64,000 nucleotides of DNA. Origin: Gnetum montanum. Its lineage: Eukaryota; Streptophyta; Gnetopsida; Gnetales; Gnetaceae. The notes below the pieces were generated by a model. The model saw only the letters and a list, made by a program, of their open reading frames with translations. It made no database searches and had not been told where the DNA came from. The stretch is taken from NCBI GenBank assembly GCA_015680685.1, contig MNCI01003767.1:438202-502201 (forward strand), in the 5' to 3' direction. The number at the start of each line of letters is the position of its first letter. Position 1 is the first letter of the stretch. A program made the position numbers and the translations under genes. Positions 11,876 through 24,880 of this stretch are shown in pieces.

Positions 11876-14830
11876 AAATCTGATAGGTCACTTTCTCAAT
11901 CCTCTTCAACACCTCAAAATAACAAATATACCTAGGAGCTAATTTTTTATTTTGGCCAAACTGTGTAAGTCTCTTCAAAGAAGAAATGCATGATCCCCAA
12001 CTACAAACTCCAATGAACTTTGGTGTCAATTGGCATACGTTGCCTGCCTATATTGTGTAGCTCTTATTCTATCTCAAATCTCTTGAACTTGCTCTATGAT
12101 CTACCTCATCAAATCCATGCTCACTTGCTGGTGATCTTCTATGGAATCCCAATATAAAAGCATTCTACATGGCCTACCATATAAAATCTCATATGATGTT
12201 GCTTGCAAACTCTCATGATAACTATTATTACATGTAAACTCATCCAGTGGTAGCATTTGATCCTAGCTATCTCTATATTGCAAAGCATAGGCTTTTAACA
12301 TATCCTCAAGAATTTGATTCACCCACTTAGTCTGATCATCTATTTGTGGATGATATGTTGAACTCATATTTAACCTTGTACCCATCTCCTTCTAAAATGC
12401 TTTCCAAAAAAGTGATACAAATTGAGCATTTCTATCACTAATAATCCTCCATGGTACACCATGCAATCATACTAAATCTGTAAAAAAGAGATGTATAGTT
12501 TTACAACAATCATCAATGCTCATATGGCAAGGAAATGTGCAGACTTTATCAACAAATGAACAACTACTAATATAGCAACACAGCCATTGTGAGCCCGTGG
12601 AAGACCAACAATGAAATCCATACTTATGACATTCCATTTCCATTAGGAAATATCATGGGAGTGTAAATATTTCCCAAGTCCCTAATATTCTAGACATTGA
12701 GAGGCATACTTTCCTACTTTCTTCTTCATACCAGGCCACTAATACATCTATTGTAAATCCTAGTACATCTTCTAACTACCTCAATGTATTTGATGTCTAC
12801 TCATATGAGACTCATCCATTAATTAAAACTGAAAAGCTTCTAAAACACATACTTGACCATCATTCTATAACATACCATGAATTTCCATAGAGAATGATCC
12901 ATCAAAAGTGATATGCTACCTCAACTCTTGACACCATGGATCATGTCACTACTGCTCTCGAATCTACTCCTATAAATTTGATTGGATAGTTAAGCTATTA
13001 AGCTTACTTACCATCCTTCTCAATGCATTAGCTACTTTATTAGTCTTACTAGGCTTATATCTAATAGTAAAATCAAAATAGTAAGCAACTCCACCTATCT
13101 ACATTATCATAGGTTTAACTCTAACTGACTCATAAGGTATTGGAGGCACTTATGGATAGTTCAAATAGTAACCTACTTCCCATATAGATAATGTCAAAAA
13201 ATCTTCAATGCAAATATCACAACGCCTAACTCTAGATCATCCATGAGATATCTAGTTTCATGCAAGCTCAATTGAAAAGATGCATAAGCCATAACCTATT
13301 CATCCAACATCAACACACAATTAAATCCATCTCCTCAAGCATCAGTGCTTACATCATACGGCTATCCTTGTGTAGAAGATACTAACACTAGGGTAGTCAC
13401 CAATCTATGCTTCAACTCCTCAAATGTGGCCTAACAAGATAAGCTCTAAATAAAGCTAGACTCCTTCCTTGGTAGTTGAGTCAAAGGAAATGTTATCTAA
13501 GAAAAACATTCTATAGATCTATGGTAATAACTTGCTAACCCTAAGAAACTCCACACCTTTGAGACTAACTATGGTACAAGCCAATCATGAACAACTACAA
13601 TCTTTGTGGCATCCACAAAGATATGAGCTCCTAATACCAAATGCCCTAAGAATTAAATTTTTGACTACCAAAATAAATACTTGAGGGTTAAGCAACAACT
13701 AATACACCCTCAAAGTTTGTAATACCATCTACAAGTGCTCTACATGTAACTGATCATCAAAAGAGTACATCAAGATATCATCTATGAACATAATTACAAA
13801 CTAATCTAAAAATGATTGCATCACATTTTTAATGAGGTGCATAGCAACTACTAGTGCATTCGTTAACCCAGATGGAAGCACTAGAAACTCATAATGATCA
13901 TATTGAGTTTTGACACATCTTACTCACAAACCTACACCTAATAATATCCAAACTTGAAATTAATCTTTGAGAACACATGAGCTCCTCAAAGCTAATCAAA
14001 CAAGTCATTAATGTGTAGTAGAGAATATTTATTTTTCATAGCCACCTAGTTTAATTGCATGTAATATATGCACAATTGCAAACTTCCATCCTTCTTTTCA
14101 ACAAATAGCACTAGTACACCCCACGGTGATACACTAGGCTAAATGAGGTTTTTGTCTAGCAATTTTTGTAACTAGATCTTTAGCTCTACTAGAGACATTC
14201 TGTATAAAGCCTTTACAATAAGCTCTATACTAGGTTTAAGTTTGATTTCAAAATTAATCTCTTGCCTCGGTGGCAAATCTAGTAATTCTAACTAGAATAC
14301 ATTAGGAAACTCCTAGATCATAGGGATCTGATCTATCTCCATGATATTTGTTTTATACACTGTGGCCACAAAGCATCCATGCCCCTTTCAAAGCATATTA
14401 TGGTACATCCAAGAGGAGATCAAATCCAAGTGCATAGACCTCAAATGAGTTTGTGTCTCAATTAGAGTACCATCAGCTAACTACAATCTTAGGAGCTTTT
14501 TCCAACAATCCAAATAGGTAGTGAACTACAATAGTCAATCCATCACCAAAATTACATCATATACTCCAAGATCCATAACATGCAAATCACTAATCCACCA
14601 CACACCTTTCAATTCTACTAGCACACCTATACATAGCTAATCAACTTGAGTCTTATTATCCCTAGTAGAAGATATTATCAACCCAAGAGAAAGAGTATGA
14701 TATGTAAGAACTATATGATGTGCAACAATAGGATTGATGAAAGATTGGCTAGCACCTGGATTAAATAAAAATAATACATCAAAGCCCAAATTCATACCTC
14801 CCATCTCCATCACTCTCTTTGGCTACAAGT
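11876..14830 (-). pseudogene. chromovirus pol: protease, reverse transcriptase, RNase H, integrase
   Basis: In minus-strand order the domains are as follows. Protease has NPGASQSF at 14762-14740, where the usual catalytic aspartate is Asn. Reverse transcriptase has PSVSPWG (near 14139-14119) and the catalytic FIDDILMYS (near 13792-13766). RNase H has LELGVVIFALKIF (near 13240-13200). Integrase has a MSSTYHPQ core (near 12370-12350) and a C-terminal KLAPRYICYFEVLKR (near 11945-11900). Stops are frequent and at least one frameshift separates the two RT motifs. The frame runs straight into LTR sequence at 11873, so the chromodomain, polypurine tract and LTR start are deleted. The enzymes would have copied the element RNA and inserted the DNA; here they are dead. 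Confidence 0.8.
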
Positions 14831-14899
14831 CTAATGATTGGTTTGTTAGGATGTATACTCATTCCTAGGTCTCCTAGTCCACTTCTTCCTGCTTAAGCA

Positions 14900-15750
14900 A
14901 TAGGTATTTCAAGCCCATCCTAAACTAGTGATCACTATCCTTAGCCTCTACCTCCTCCACTACTGCTTGCCTACTTTAGGCACTTCCTAGCCTAATGTCC
15001 TAATTTCCCACATGCAAAATAATTTTAAAAATTTCTCTACAAATGGCTAGGCTACCCACAACTATAATAGACAACAGATTCATGACCAGCTCTAATAGTA
15101 GGATCACAAGATGATGTTGGGTACTTACCTATGTTTACAAGATTACTTGGAGGGGTCAAGCCTATCTCTAGATGTTAATCCTCTCTTCTATCCAAGCCAC
15201 CTCTCTCTACAAGATGCATCCTCCTACTAACTCTTCTCTAGATTCATAGCAAACTACTCTAGCCTCATCATAGGATGTTAATCTGAGGGGTAATATGTGG
15301 TCCTTTAGAGAGGGTCTTAAACCTCTAATAAATTTGTTTGCCCATGCTTGAGCATTTTTATGCATCTATGGTACATAAATACTAAGCTTAGAGAAATGAG
15401 CATCATACTCTACTATAGAATAAATGCCCTAATAAAAAAGGTAGAACTCCTCCTCCTTTTCATGGACATATTAGATAGACACATAAAAAACTCTAAAAGA
15501 TTCCAAAAAATCATATCATATCACCTCTTAGCCAGTTCACCCCTTGACTTGCTCCTCAATCATCCACCAGTGCTAAGTAGTGCTAACCAAACAAGTCTAT
15601 TGAACTGATGAACAACCCATCAAATCAAAAGCCTTTTGCAACTCCTTCAACTACTATGTAGCTATAGTAGGATCCTCAGTGCCATCAAATTTAAGAGGTT
15701 CTAACTTTTGAAATTGCTATACTAGTTCCCTAATGATAGGCTACCTATTT
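14900..15750 (-). pseudogene. chromovirus gag with double CCHC knuckle
   Basis: On the minus strand about 15340-15245 reads FIRGLRPSLKDHILPLRL, a gag capsid motif. At 15066-14980 two knuckles follow each other in one frame: YYSCG.PSHL.RNF and FACGKLGH.ARKC. The first has lost its first and last cysteines, and TAG/TAA codons interrupt the frame. The protein would form the particle and bind RNA. Its frame differs from that of the protease, so an ancient shift or a programmed step lies between. Confidence 0.7.
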
Positions 15751-16042
15751 GAATCTCCTAAGCCTCGACTACCACTACCACTTCCCACTTTCCTTACAAT
15801 GGAAATGAAAACATTACTAGCTGCAACATGCTACCATAGAATCTATAATAACTATTAAATAACATTTGGCTATCTACTTGCAAAACCACTATTAGATGGT
15901 TGAGTAGGTTACACCTACTGAACATTATGCCAAATGAACCTATGGGTTCCACTAACATCAAAACCATGTCTACTATACATATCTGTTACCTAAAATCTTA
16001 AATTGATGAGTACCATAGGCATCATACAACATCAAAGTAAAC

Positions 16043-16056
16043 TAGCTTTGATACCA
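16043..16056 (-). promoter_or_regulatory. primer-binding site for initiator tRNA-Met
   Basis: The minus strand reads TGGTATCAAAGCTA, close to the complement of the 3' end of plant initiator tRNA-Met, and it lies three bases inside the LTR boundary at 16060. This fixes the element's orientation as minus. Confidence 0.8.
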
Positions 16057-16059
16057 CCA

Positions 16060-16124
16060 TATAACACCCCACCCTAGCCCTTCTAGGTTGAAGTGATGCC
16101 TAGGATTGATAGTAATAACACAAT
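16060..16124 (-). repeat. chromovirus 5' LTR, inner 65 bp
   Basis: TATAACACCCCACCCTAGCC matches the other LTR end at 9213 (TGTAATACCCTACCC). It is cut off at 16124 by the Athila-like insertion and resumes at 29352. Confidence 0.8.
16120..16124. repeat. target-site duplication of the Athila-like element, left copy (ACAAT)
   Basis: ACAAT here and ATAAT at 29347-29351. The empty site survives in the partner LTR near 9279 as AACACAAT followed by GGAAGCATG. Confidence 0.75.
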
Positions 16125-16977
16125 TAATGAGTGGCGAGGTACCCCCTACACCCAACCATATGAATTATGAAGCATTCATGTGCGACTTGGTCAAATTCTA
16201 CGAACTTTATCATTTCTAGTGCACTAGCCCTTTAGGAAGTGAATCTAGCCTTAAAGTTAATCGTTGTCCTCCCAATTACACTTGTGATGCACATTGGTAT
16301 GGTTAATTATAATTGAGGCATCCAATTTTTATCATTTTTTATTTTATATTGTAGGTGCTTAACATGTACATAAAAAGGAGTTTAATTAATTAATCTAAAT
16401 TGCTAATTAACTAATCAATTAACTAATCCTAACATAAGTGTCCATTCACACTTTTCCTGCACATCCTAAACCCACATATCCACTGTTGGGTGACCAAACT
16501 CTATGCTACTAGGTGTACCAAACAATAATGTTGCTGGGATTACCAAGTGAATAGGTGTTACCCTCGAAGTAGTTGTACTTATGTATTTAATCTATCTAGC
16601 TTAATAATCTCATTAATTTAATTGCTGGAAAATAATTGTGAAATAATTGAGAATAATTGAAAACATTGAATGCATAAATAAAAGAGCTAATCTATCCAAA
16701 GTGCTGCAAGGTTTATTAGAAAGCTCATCTTTATTGCCACACACATTGTCATGCTCAGGTACAACAATGCTCAAATAAAGATCTATACACTGAATGACTC
16801 CTACTGCAGGCACTCAAGAAAAAATTCTAACTTTTGAATGGAAAAATGCAAGAGCTTTGCTACTACTGAAATCTAGACTCCCCATAAATGTAGCAAGTAG
16901 GCACGTATTTATAGGTGACGGATAGACACTACATCGACGAAGCCTCGTCAGCATAGCCAACTAATGATGACTCATCA
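16125..16977 (-). repeat. 3' LTR of the Athila-like element
   Basis: Starts TAATGAGTGGCGAGG (TG lost to TA) and ends GACTCATCA. The inner neighbour 16978-17005 contains, on the minus strand, the TTTTCATTCAGTC...GGGG polypurine-tract region also seen at 694-718. Confidence 0.8.
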
Positions 16978-17255
16978 TAACCCCATGACTGAATGAAAAC
17001 TCATCCTCAAGTTCTTTTACAAAATTGGGAAGGTATGGGATTATTAATTGACTTTTCTTCCAAAAAAATAAACTTGACTAACTTAACAAAAAATGGAGTG
17101 CCTGGGTGTACAGATTAACACATTACAAAAATAGTGGTGTTTAAGATACAAAATTGAACACCATGACACAACTCATCAAAAATTTTGGACAACATGTTCC
17201 TTGATGATGTGAAGCTTATTGGAGAAGATCAAATAGTCCCAAGCAGTGGTGGTTT

Positions 17256-20063
17256 CTAAGGCTTTGAGGAACCTTCATTGACTTCATGCATTAGCAATGG
17301 TTGAGGTTGTGGTTGTCCTACTATTGTTGCAACTTCAGGTGGGAGGCAAAAAGTATCCAGTAGTGCTTTCATTTTCTCCTCCTTACTCCTAGGATCATGC
17401 ATCATCCACACAGCTTTCCCAATGTGGGTTGGAACGAGCACCTCCCAAGGACACGAGATTGTTGGAAACAACTCCTTAGCATTGACAAACTAGGCAATGA
17501 ACTGTTTACATTCAATGTCAAATGCTTGCACTGTGTTCTTCAGCTCCTAGTAGTCATTCATCCATCTGGCAAGGTCCTCAACGATGGATCGTTAATCTAT
17601 GAATTGCCCTTTGAGAACTTCGAGTTTAACATTAGCAATCTCAAGCTTTTACTTGATATCCTTGGGGTGCTTGAACTTGGCCTTGTATAGCAAATACGAG
17701 ATACCCACCTACTTCTACAATTTTGACCATGGCCATCCAGCTGTCAGCATTACTAGGTTTACATAATGAAGATTGGCCAACTCCATATCCTCTGTCATTT
17801 CTTCAATCTACAACTCCTTCAAGTGAATCTCCACTTTATTGTAGGCATTAATCCCATCAAGGATGGGCTGCCACATTTTTCTTCCTTGCTAAAGTTGTTG
17901 GAAGACTTCATTTACCTTAGCCTTTTCCATTTAGATTTCCTTTTCATTAATTTCTTTCTGTAAGCCAACCTAGTCAGCCTCTCAAACATGAAAGCTTTGT
18001 TCTTCTAGGTGGCAATTTTGATGGCAGACTTTTGTCATAAGGTGCATACCTCCTCCATTGATAGATTTTAGTTCTCCATGGTTAATTTTCTTAGTTCAAT
18101 GTTGACTATGGCAAGCTACTCCTACTATTGACGAATAAATTCTTAAATTTGATCTCTTTGAGTATCAACATTTCGTAGGTAATGATTTTGCATGGTTAGT
18201 GCCTCATTTTCTTGGCACATCTGATTCAAGTCTTTTTTAATTGAATGTGTTTCAGCTTCTGCCATAAACTATTTGAAGATGGTCATTACTACTTCCTCCT
18301 CAACCTTTTGAAATCATTCTTGAAGTTGTTTGATAGCTTCATCTCTTGTCATTATTAAGCTGAGGATTGTTTTCTCTACCAGTCGTGCACGAAGTTCCAC
18401 AACCTCCATGGCCAAGCATTGATTTTGCTCTTAGGTCATTTCTAGTTGCCCCTCCAAAATGATGCATTTTCCCCTTTCATTCAGCAACTCCACCTAGGTT
18501 GCAGTGATGTTCTTTGAAAGATCAAAGATATCCAAAGTTAGTTGCCAAGTCCCTACTAGTCGTTTTAGCAATTTTTTATGCTAGGTTTTGTTCAATTTTC
18601 CATTGACCATGCCTACAAACATCTGCACATCTTGGAGTGTAGATACATTTGGTACAAACATCATCGATGCATTCAATGCTTCAGCTACAAGGTCAGCTAC
18701 CACTTCTGCTTTTGTTTTCTGCCCTTGGTGTTACATCAATAAGATAGTTACCTCTTCACCTTCCTCCAACCTCACCAAGAAATTGGTGGCATTCCTAGAG
18801 ATTTTTGGAAAAAGATGATGTGTTGCTAATAACACCATCACCTCTTGAGCATTGGGATCTAACCTTAAAGGTAGTTGCATTCTTTGGGTAGAGAAAATGG
18901 TACCACCCCTCTCCATCTAGCTAACTATTCAAGCCACCTCATTAAGATGACTCATTGCTAGCCAATACACATATGGATACACGCCACTTGTTCCTACCTA
19001 CTGCTCTTGTTCACTCAAGAGCTACTATTGAATTTGTCATAGATGCTCAAGGACTGCACCAACCTCTGGTGTTGTCTCTTGAGTGGGTGGAGGTGGTGGC
19101 AACTCCTCTTCTTAGATGGCTACTAGCGTTTTGTCCTTCATGATTTCTACCCATGAGGCCAAGGGAGTATGCCTAAGAGTGTCATTGAAATAGCAAACAA
19201 TACCTACCCTCTTACAAAGTTTTCTTATAAGACATGGAAAGGGTAGGGTCCTCCTTCCACTTCTATTCTCCTTAAAGTGTTTCTCGATCTCCAAATAAAT
19301 TAGTTGTGGAAGGTTAATAGGAAATTTTCCGCTTAGAGCATGCTCGAGCAAAGAAAGCAATCACCTTGCTTGGCCTCACCGATGGATTGAGGTGATAGGC
19401 CACAATCTTGAAATAAATTCACTCTGCTTGTGTGAGCGTGCCATACTTGTTATGATCCATCCTGTAACATCACTGGATCCACTCCCTTTTCACCTTGAGG
19501 TCACCTTTTCTTAATATTTTCGCTAGCTATGTTTCGATGTCAGGAAACCCTAGTGCCTCTGCAATGGCCTTCGCTAAATAGGACATTTGAATGTCCTTGA
19601 TCTTTACAACAGATGTTGGCCTTTAGTTATTCCAGAAGAGATAAGTCTCTCCCATGTACCATTCTCCATTAGTTGTGATGATTGGCCACATGGGAGAGGT
19701 TTGCAATTGTGTTCTAACATCTTCTGGAGCTTTCTTCAAAAATGGCCTAAAGTTCATCTCTTGAAGAACTGATCTTTGGATCTCTTGGAACTTGATGATG
19801 TCTAGGTAGGCTTGAGTTAGAGTGACCTCAAGCCTAAGCATAGGTCTAGGCACTTCTCCTAGTTGATATTGTTCTGTAGGCACTTCTTCTTCTGGAATCT
19901 ATCGAATAGATTCCACTTTGAGCTCCTCATGAAGAGGTCCCATTGCATGGGTCACCTATTGTTGTTCTTGGCCTTGTTCTTACTGGCCCCTTCTAGCTCT
20001 AGGTCATTTCTCTCGTGGTTGTGAGGTTTCTCCTTCCTGTGGGCACTTTTGTTTAGGTGCCAT
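17256..20063 (-). pseudogene. accessory third ORF of the Athila-like element
   Basis: ATG at 20063 (minus strand, MAPKQKCPQEGE). The first third is readable in one frame with stops only at TAA/TAG. It contains WPIITTNGEWYMGETYLFW (about 19685-19625) and, after a frameshift near 19350, INLPQLIYLEIEKHFKENRS and LPFPCLIRKLCKRVGI. This pattern resembles the domain annotated as putative plant transposon protein (PF20167-like; from memory, unverified). The middle (about 19000-17500) is charged and probably coiled coil. The C-terminus (17471-17256) has PWEVLVPTHIG and DPRSKEEK, shared with 351-430 of the first element. The position after integrase is that of the env-like ORF of Athila, but I see no membrane segment. 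Function unknown. Confidence 0.6.
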
Positions 20064-22194
20064 TTGCAATCACAATAGAACCATGGATTAGCAATCATTG
20101 TGTAACCTTAAAACAATTGGGATACCTTAACTCTTGAGGGTAGTTATGCTTGACTAAGTTGTAATTATGGTTGATTTAATTAAGTTAATTATTATTTCTA
20201 TTTATGCCTTATCATTGATAAATCATCCCAGAGGTTGTTGGAAGGGTTAACTTGGAAAAAGTTGATGTTTATGTATGATTAAAGTTATTAACCCTTAGGG
20301 GAGTTAGAAAAAAAATTTGAAAATTGCATCAGAAACCTTAAGGTTTGTGGCCCCCATGATAAAGATCATACCTTCGATAAGTGCAAGATCAAAAAAAAGA
20401 GTGATTTGAACAAATGGTTTGAAAGTTATGGACTCTGGAAGGTTTTGGGCTCTAAAAAATTACAAAAATTCCCTGTGTGTTATGAGCAAATGACAAATAA
20501 TTCCAAAGTTTCTAGTGGTATATATTGTATTTTTGTATTGCATCAACAAGGCCTCAATCATGGGGCCTTGTTGACAGGGTTGGTTGCATTGACGAGACCT
20601 TGATGACATAGTTGTTGGCCACTGTTGACTTCCATTGACTTTGGTCAAACTTTCAAAATACAAGGAATTTTTTGATGAAATTAGGATCAAATGAAAGCTT
20701 AGAAGACCAAGAATAGTATGAAATCATGAGAATAGGGCATTGAAGTTCATAAATTTGAAAAAAAATGGAGAAAATTTGATTTAATGGATGAATGCAATGA
20801 AAGATTAAGGAGTACTAAATGGCTTACACAATGGAGAATATGAAATATAAGATTGTGGTGATGTCAAAGATAAGGAACTTTAATTAATCAAGCCAAAAGC
20901 TATGCAAGTGGGTCCTCCCCATAGTAGGCTCATGCACTTTTTACCCTTGCATAACCTCAACTAAGAAGTCTGTGGGCCCCATAATCAATTTATTGATCAT
21001 GACAAGTTAAGGACCAACCCAAAAGAATCCACTCAAGAATCTGAATACGTCAAACTAAGACATAGAGCATAACATAGAACCTGATAGTGAGGTGAGTTAT
21101 GGCAACACGAATGGATGATAGAGAAGGTGGAATGAAGTTCCAAATTAAGGTCATAAGAAGTCCCTTGTGGAATTATGGTTAAAATGACATGATAAGTTTC
21201 ATCCTTAGTCCAGACCAAAACCATCCACTTTCAATCAGTTCGCATCGCCACTCTAAGACTGATCCATCCACTTGAGACACAAGAGTGTTCCCACAAGACA
21301 ACCATCATTCCACAAAGAGGAGAGAGAAGTCGGAAGTGAGAGAAAGAGGGCCTTAGTTAGAGGGGACCTTCAAGCATAGGTGTATGTCTTTTGAGTCCCA
21401 TAACCACTGCTTGTAGCCCTTTTATTTGTCCAAGGGATGTGCTTTGAATTTGCATTATTTTTTTTTTTCAAATGGAAACCACACCATGTGAGGAGTTACT
21501 CATGTCAAAGGAGTGTGCTTTGAATTCCCATCATTTTTTTTGAATGATGGGAACCACACCATGCAACGACATTATTTGTCTTCCTATTATTGGGTGGTAT
21601 GGAACAGTGAGAAGTCTACAAAAAAACACTCAACCACTCAAGCAAGAAGAAAAGTACAAAGAGTATTAAGTCCCCTTGAAGTCACACCCTTTAAAAACCT
21701 TTGGATCCTTCCTAATTCCAAAACCACTAAGGTCACTGATTAATTAAAAGTTTCTTTAATGAAAAAGGGACATCAAATTCCAAAAATAAGAAAAACCATA
21801 GAGTTTTTTGGATGGGTGGACGACGTGGACTCACTAACTATCCCATGAAAAGTAAACCATGTCAAACTCATCAGACATCAAAAGTCAAAAATAGAAACCA
21901 GACATTGACAATCATACATTGAGCTCAAACCATCATTAGTAAACAACAACAACAGCATTGTGTACTACGATAATAAAGCAGATTTATTAGCAAAAATAAG
22001 AAAATATCACACTTAATCAAAAGAAACACCAGAAATAAAATAAAGTAAAATATATAAGAAAGTGTAAAATAATCAAGAAAATTTAAATGTACTAAAAATG
22101 GTATAAAATTATAAAAATTTGAAAATAAAAAATTTGTAAAATCAAAAATGTGAAAAACAAAAAGGGTAGAAAAACTGAGAGGCCATGGTAATGG
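20064..22194. other. untranslated spacer of the Athila-like element
   Basis: No coding pattern. It holds a 75-bp tandem duplication (about 21439-21588) with a hairpin (CCCATCA...TGATGGG at 21527-21551), and GGGGCCTTGTTGACAGGG near 20561, which resembles a GTTGACAGGGCCTCGTGGAC segment in the 5' LTR near 29289. Long spacers between pol and the last ORF are common in this lineage. Confidence 0.5.
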
Positions 22195-23455
22195 TTAGCA
22201 CAAACGACCATCTCCCCCACAACTAAGTTGGAAGGAGGAGATCCAAAAAATAGAACGTGGGTGTCCATCAAATGAGGTGGTATTTATACTCGCCAATCTT
22301 GGTTCTAGGAAAGGTTTAATTTTTTGGATATTAACCAACTACTTTTTATTTGGGCTATCAAGTTTGTAAATTATCATGGCCCCAGAGGGAAAGGTTTGAT
22401 CAATTATATAAGGTCCCTTCCACAATGTTTAAAATTTTTCCTTTTGAGGTACATGTGTGGGATTCCAATAGAGGACCTTATCTCCTAGTTAAAACCTTAC
22501 TTTCCTAATTCTAAGGTTGTGGTGTTGCTTGCTAAATGCATTGTTCACCTCATTCAAAGATAGGGCCATTAAGCAATTTTTGTCTAGCACATTTAGATTG
22601 ATCAATCTCTCCTTTTGTGCTAAACTTAGGTCAAGGTTTAGTTCACATGTCGTTGAGAGTGTATGGAGCTCAGATTGAATTGGGAGTATTAGAAGTTTTT
22701 TGTACACTAACTCATCAAGAGAATATCCAATAGGAAGTTTCCAAGTTGATCGATAAGCCCAGAGAGCATCATTAAGTTTTGTGCTCCAATCCTTCCTATA
22801 TTTGCTAATGATTCACATTAATATTTTTGTAATCTCCCGGTTGGTTACCTATGCTTGACCGTTGGCTTGGGGATGGTAAGGTGTTGTTAATTTATGTTCT
22901 ACCCCCCAAGCATTGCATTAATTTTCTAAATGTGACACTTGTGAAATGAGTCCCATTATCAAAAATTAGTGAACACGGCACCCCAAACTTATTGATGATA
23001 TGTTGTTGTATAAATCTGGTAGTAGTGGATGATGTGCAATTTGTAATGGCTTCCGCTTTAGCCCATTTTGTGCAATATTCAACTACTACTATAATATACA
23101 CTCTCTTGTTAGACATGGGTCTGATGGGACCCATGAAATCAACGCCCCATATGTTGAAAGGTTCTAGTGGTTGAATCCACTATTGAGGATCTTCCATACG
23201 AGTGGTCATCCCCCCATCATGTTGATAACGTTCACAAGACTTAACAAACTGGTGGGCATCTCTAAAGATTGTGGGCCAATAGTATCCTGCCATTATGATT
23301 TTTATGGACATGCATCTCCCTACATAGTGGCCTTCATAAGGTCCTTCATGAGCATCTTGAAGAATGCGCAATTGATCTTCATCAGGGACACACCAACGGA
23401 TTAGGCCATTAGCACACACCTTGTAAAGGTGTCTGTTAATTTCCATGAAGTATTT
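22195..23455 (-). pseudogene. Athila-like integrase (end of pol)
   Basis: The minus strand shows a zinc-binding N-terminus (HEGPYEGHY then CERYQ, second cysteine changed to Tyr) at about 23375-23230. The core has VDFMGPI (near 23140) and FDNGTHF (near 22960), carrying two catalytic aspartates. The C-terminal domain has LGDKVLYW and WKGPYII (22490-22400). Two frameshifts separate the zinc domain and core from the flanking frame, one near 23455 and one near 22895. The frame ends in TAA at 22197-22195. It would insert the element cDNA. Confidence 0.8.
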
Positions 23456-24880
23456 AACTTGATGAAGAAATTTTTGTTTTTAAAATTCAAGTCTTGTGGC
23501 ATCTCTTGAGTGAGAAGATATGTGAGGATGCCATTATACCATATTACTGTTTTAGGTGTTTGTTCATTTATTGCTCCAGTAAAAACGAGTTCGTCTGGAA
23601 ATTGATCAAAGAGCAAGCTCTCCTCCTCCTTGTTATCTCATCTTAAGTAAGAAAGATGATCAGTGATCACATTCTAAGTCCCTTTTCAATTTACCATAGT
23701 AAGATCAAATTCCTACAAGATCACAAGCCACTGTATAACACGAGGGCTCAGCGTCAGCTTATTCATAAGGAAGCATATTGCATTGCATGAATACACCACT
23801 GCCATTAATTCTTTTTCCATGGTGGTGTAATTTAACTGCACCCCCACAATGCTTCAACTCGCGCAATGGATATAATATGGATGTTTCTTATTGTCCATCT
23901 ACATGAGTATAGCTCCCAAAGCATAGTTAGATACATCTATCATGATATGGAATGGTTTTGACCAATCAGGTTCTCGTAGGATTGGTGTTTATACAAGTTT
24001 CTCTTTTAATTGTTGGAATGCATTTTCACATTCCTTAGTCCAAATGAAAGGTGCATCTTTCTTTGTAAGTTCTACCAATGGCTTTGCAATCTTAGAGAAA
24101 TTCTCAATAAAGCTTTGATGGTAACCAGTGTGTCCAAGCAATGACTAAACATCTTTAACAATCTATAGTTGATGTGTTATTCCTTGGATGACCCTTATCT
24201 TTTTTGGGTCTACCTCAATCCCTTTCTACAAAATTCAGTGTCCTAGCATAATGCCTTCTTGGACCATGAGATGGCTCTTTTGACAGTTGAGCTGTAGGTT
24301 TGCCTCAACACATCTCTTCAATACTTGCTCAAGTCAGTCCAAGGATTGCTCAAAGGTAGCTCCATAGGTGAAGAAGTCATCCATGAAAACTTCAACACCA
24401 CTATCGATATCTTGTTGAAAGATACCAAGGAACAAGCTTTGAAATGTTGCAAGGGCATTGCATAGGCCAAATGGCATCTTACAGTATGCAAAAGTTCTCT
24501 AGGGACTCGTGAATGTTGTCTTGGCTTGGTCTTCTAGCATGATTTGGATTCGGTTATCGCCACTATAACTATCCAAGAAACTATAATAATAATGTCTAGA
24601 TATGGTATCTAATAATTAATCCACAAATGACAAAGGAAAGGGATCCTTAAATGTTGTTATGTTTAACAACCTAAATTCAATGCAAACCCACCATTTACTA
24701 CCCTTCTTTGGTACAATTATGAGTGGGCTAATCCACTTACTATTCATGATTAGATAGATAAACCTTGCCTTGAGGAGTTGCTCTATCTCCTCCTTGACAA
24801 TTTGCTTCAATTTGGGGTTTAGCTACCTATGCAGTTGTCTTCTAGGCTTTATGGTCGAGTCAATGTAGATGCGGTGCTAG
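23456..24880 (-). pseudogene. Athila-like reverse transcriptase and RNase H
   Basis: One frame, same as gag, reads through KARFIYLIMNSKWISPLIIV (near 24750), the catalytic VFMDDFFTYG (near 24395-24365), VQEGIMLGH (near 24270) and the RNase H region KPFHIMIDVSNYALGAILM (near 23960-23900) and NYTTMEKELMAVVYS (near 23835-23790). No frameshift is seen over 1.4 kb; TAA/TAG codons alone break it. FMDDF and the VQEGI segment are typical of the Athila lineage. Confidence 0.8.
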
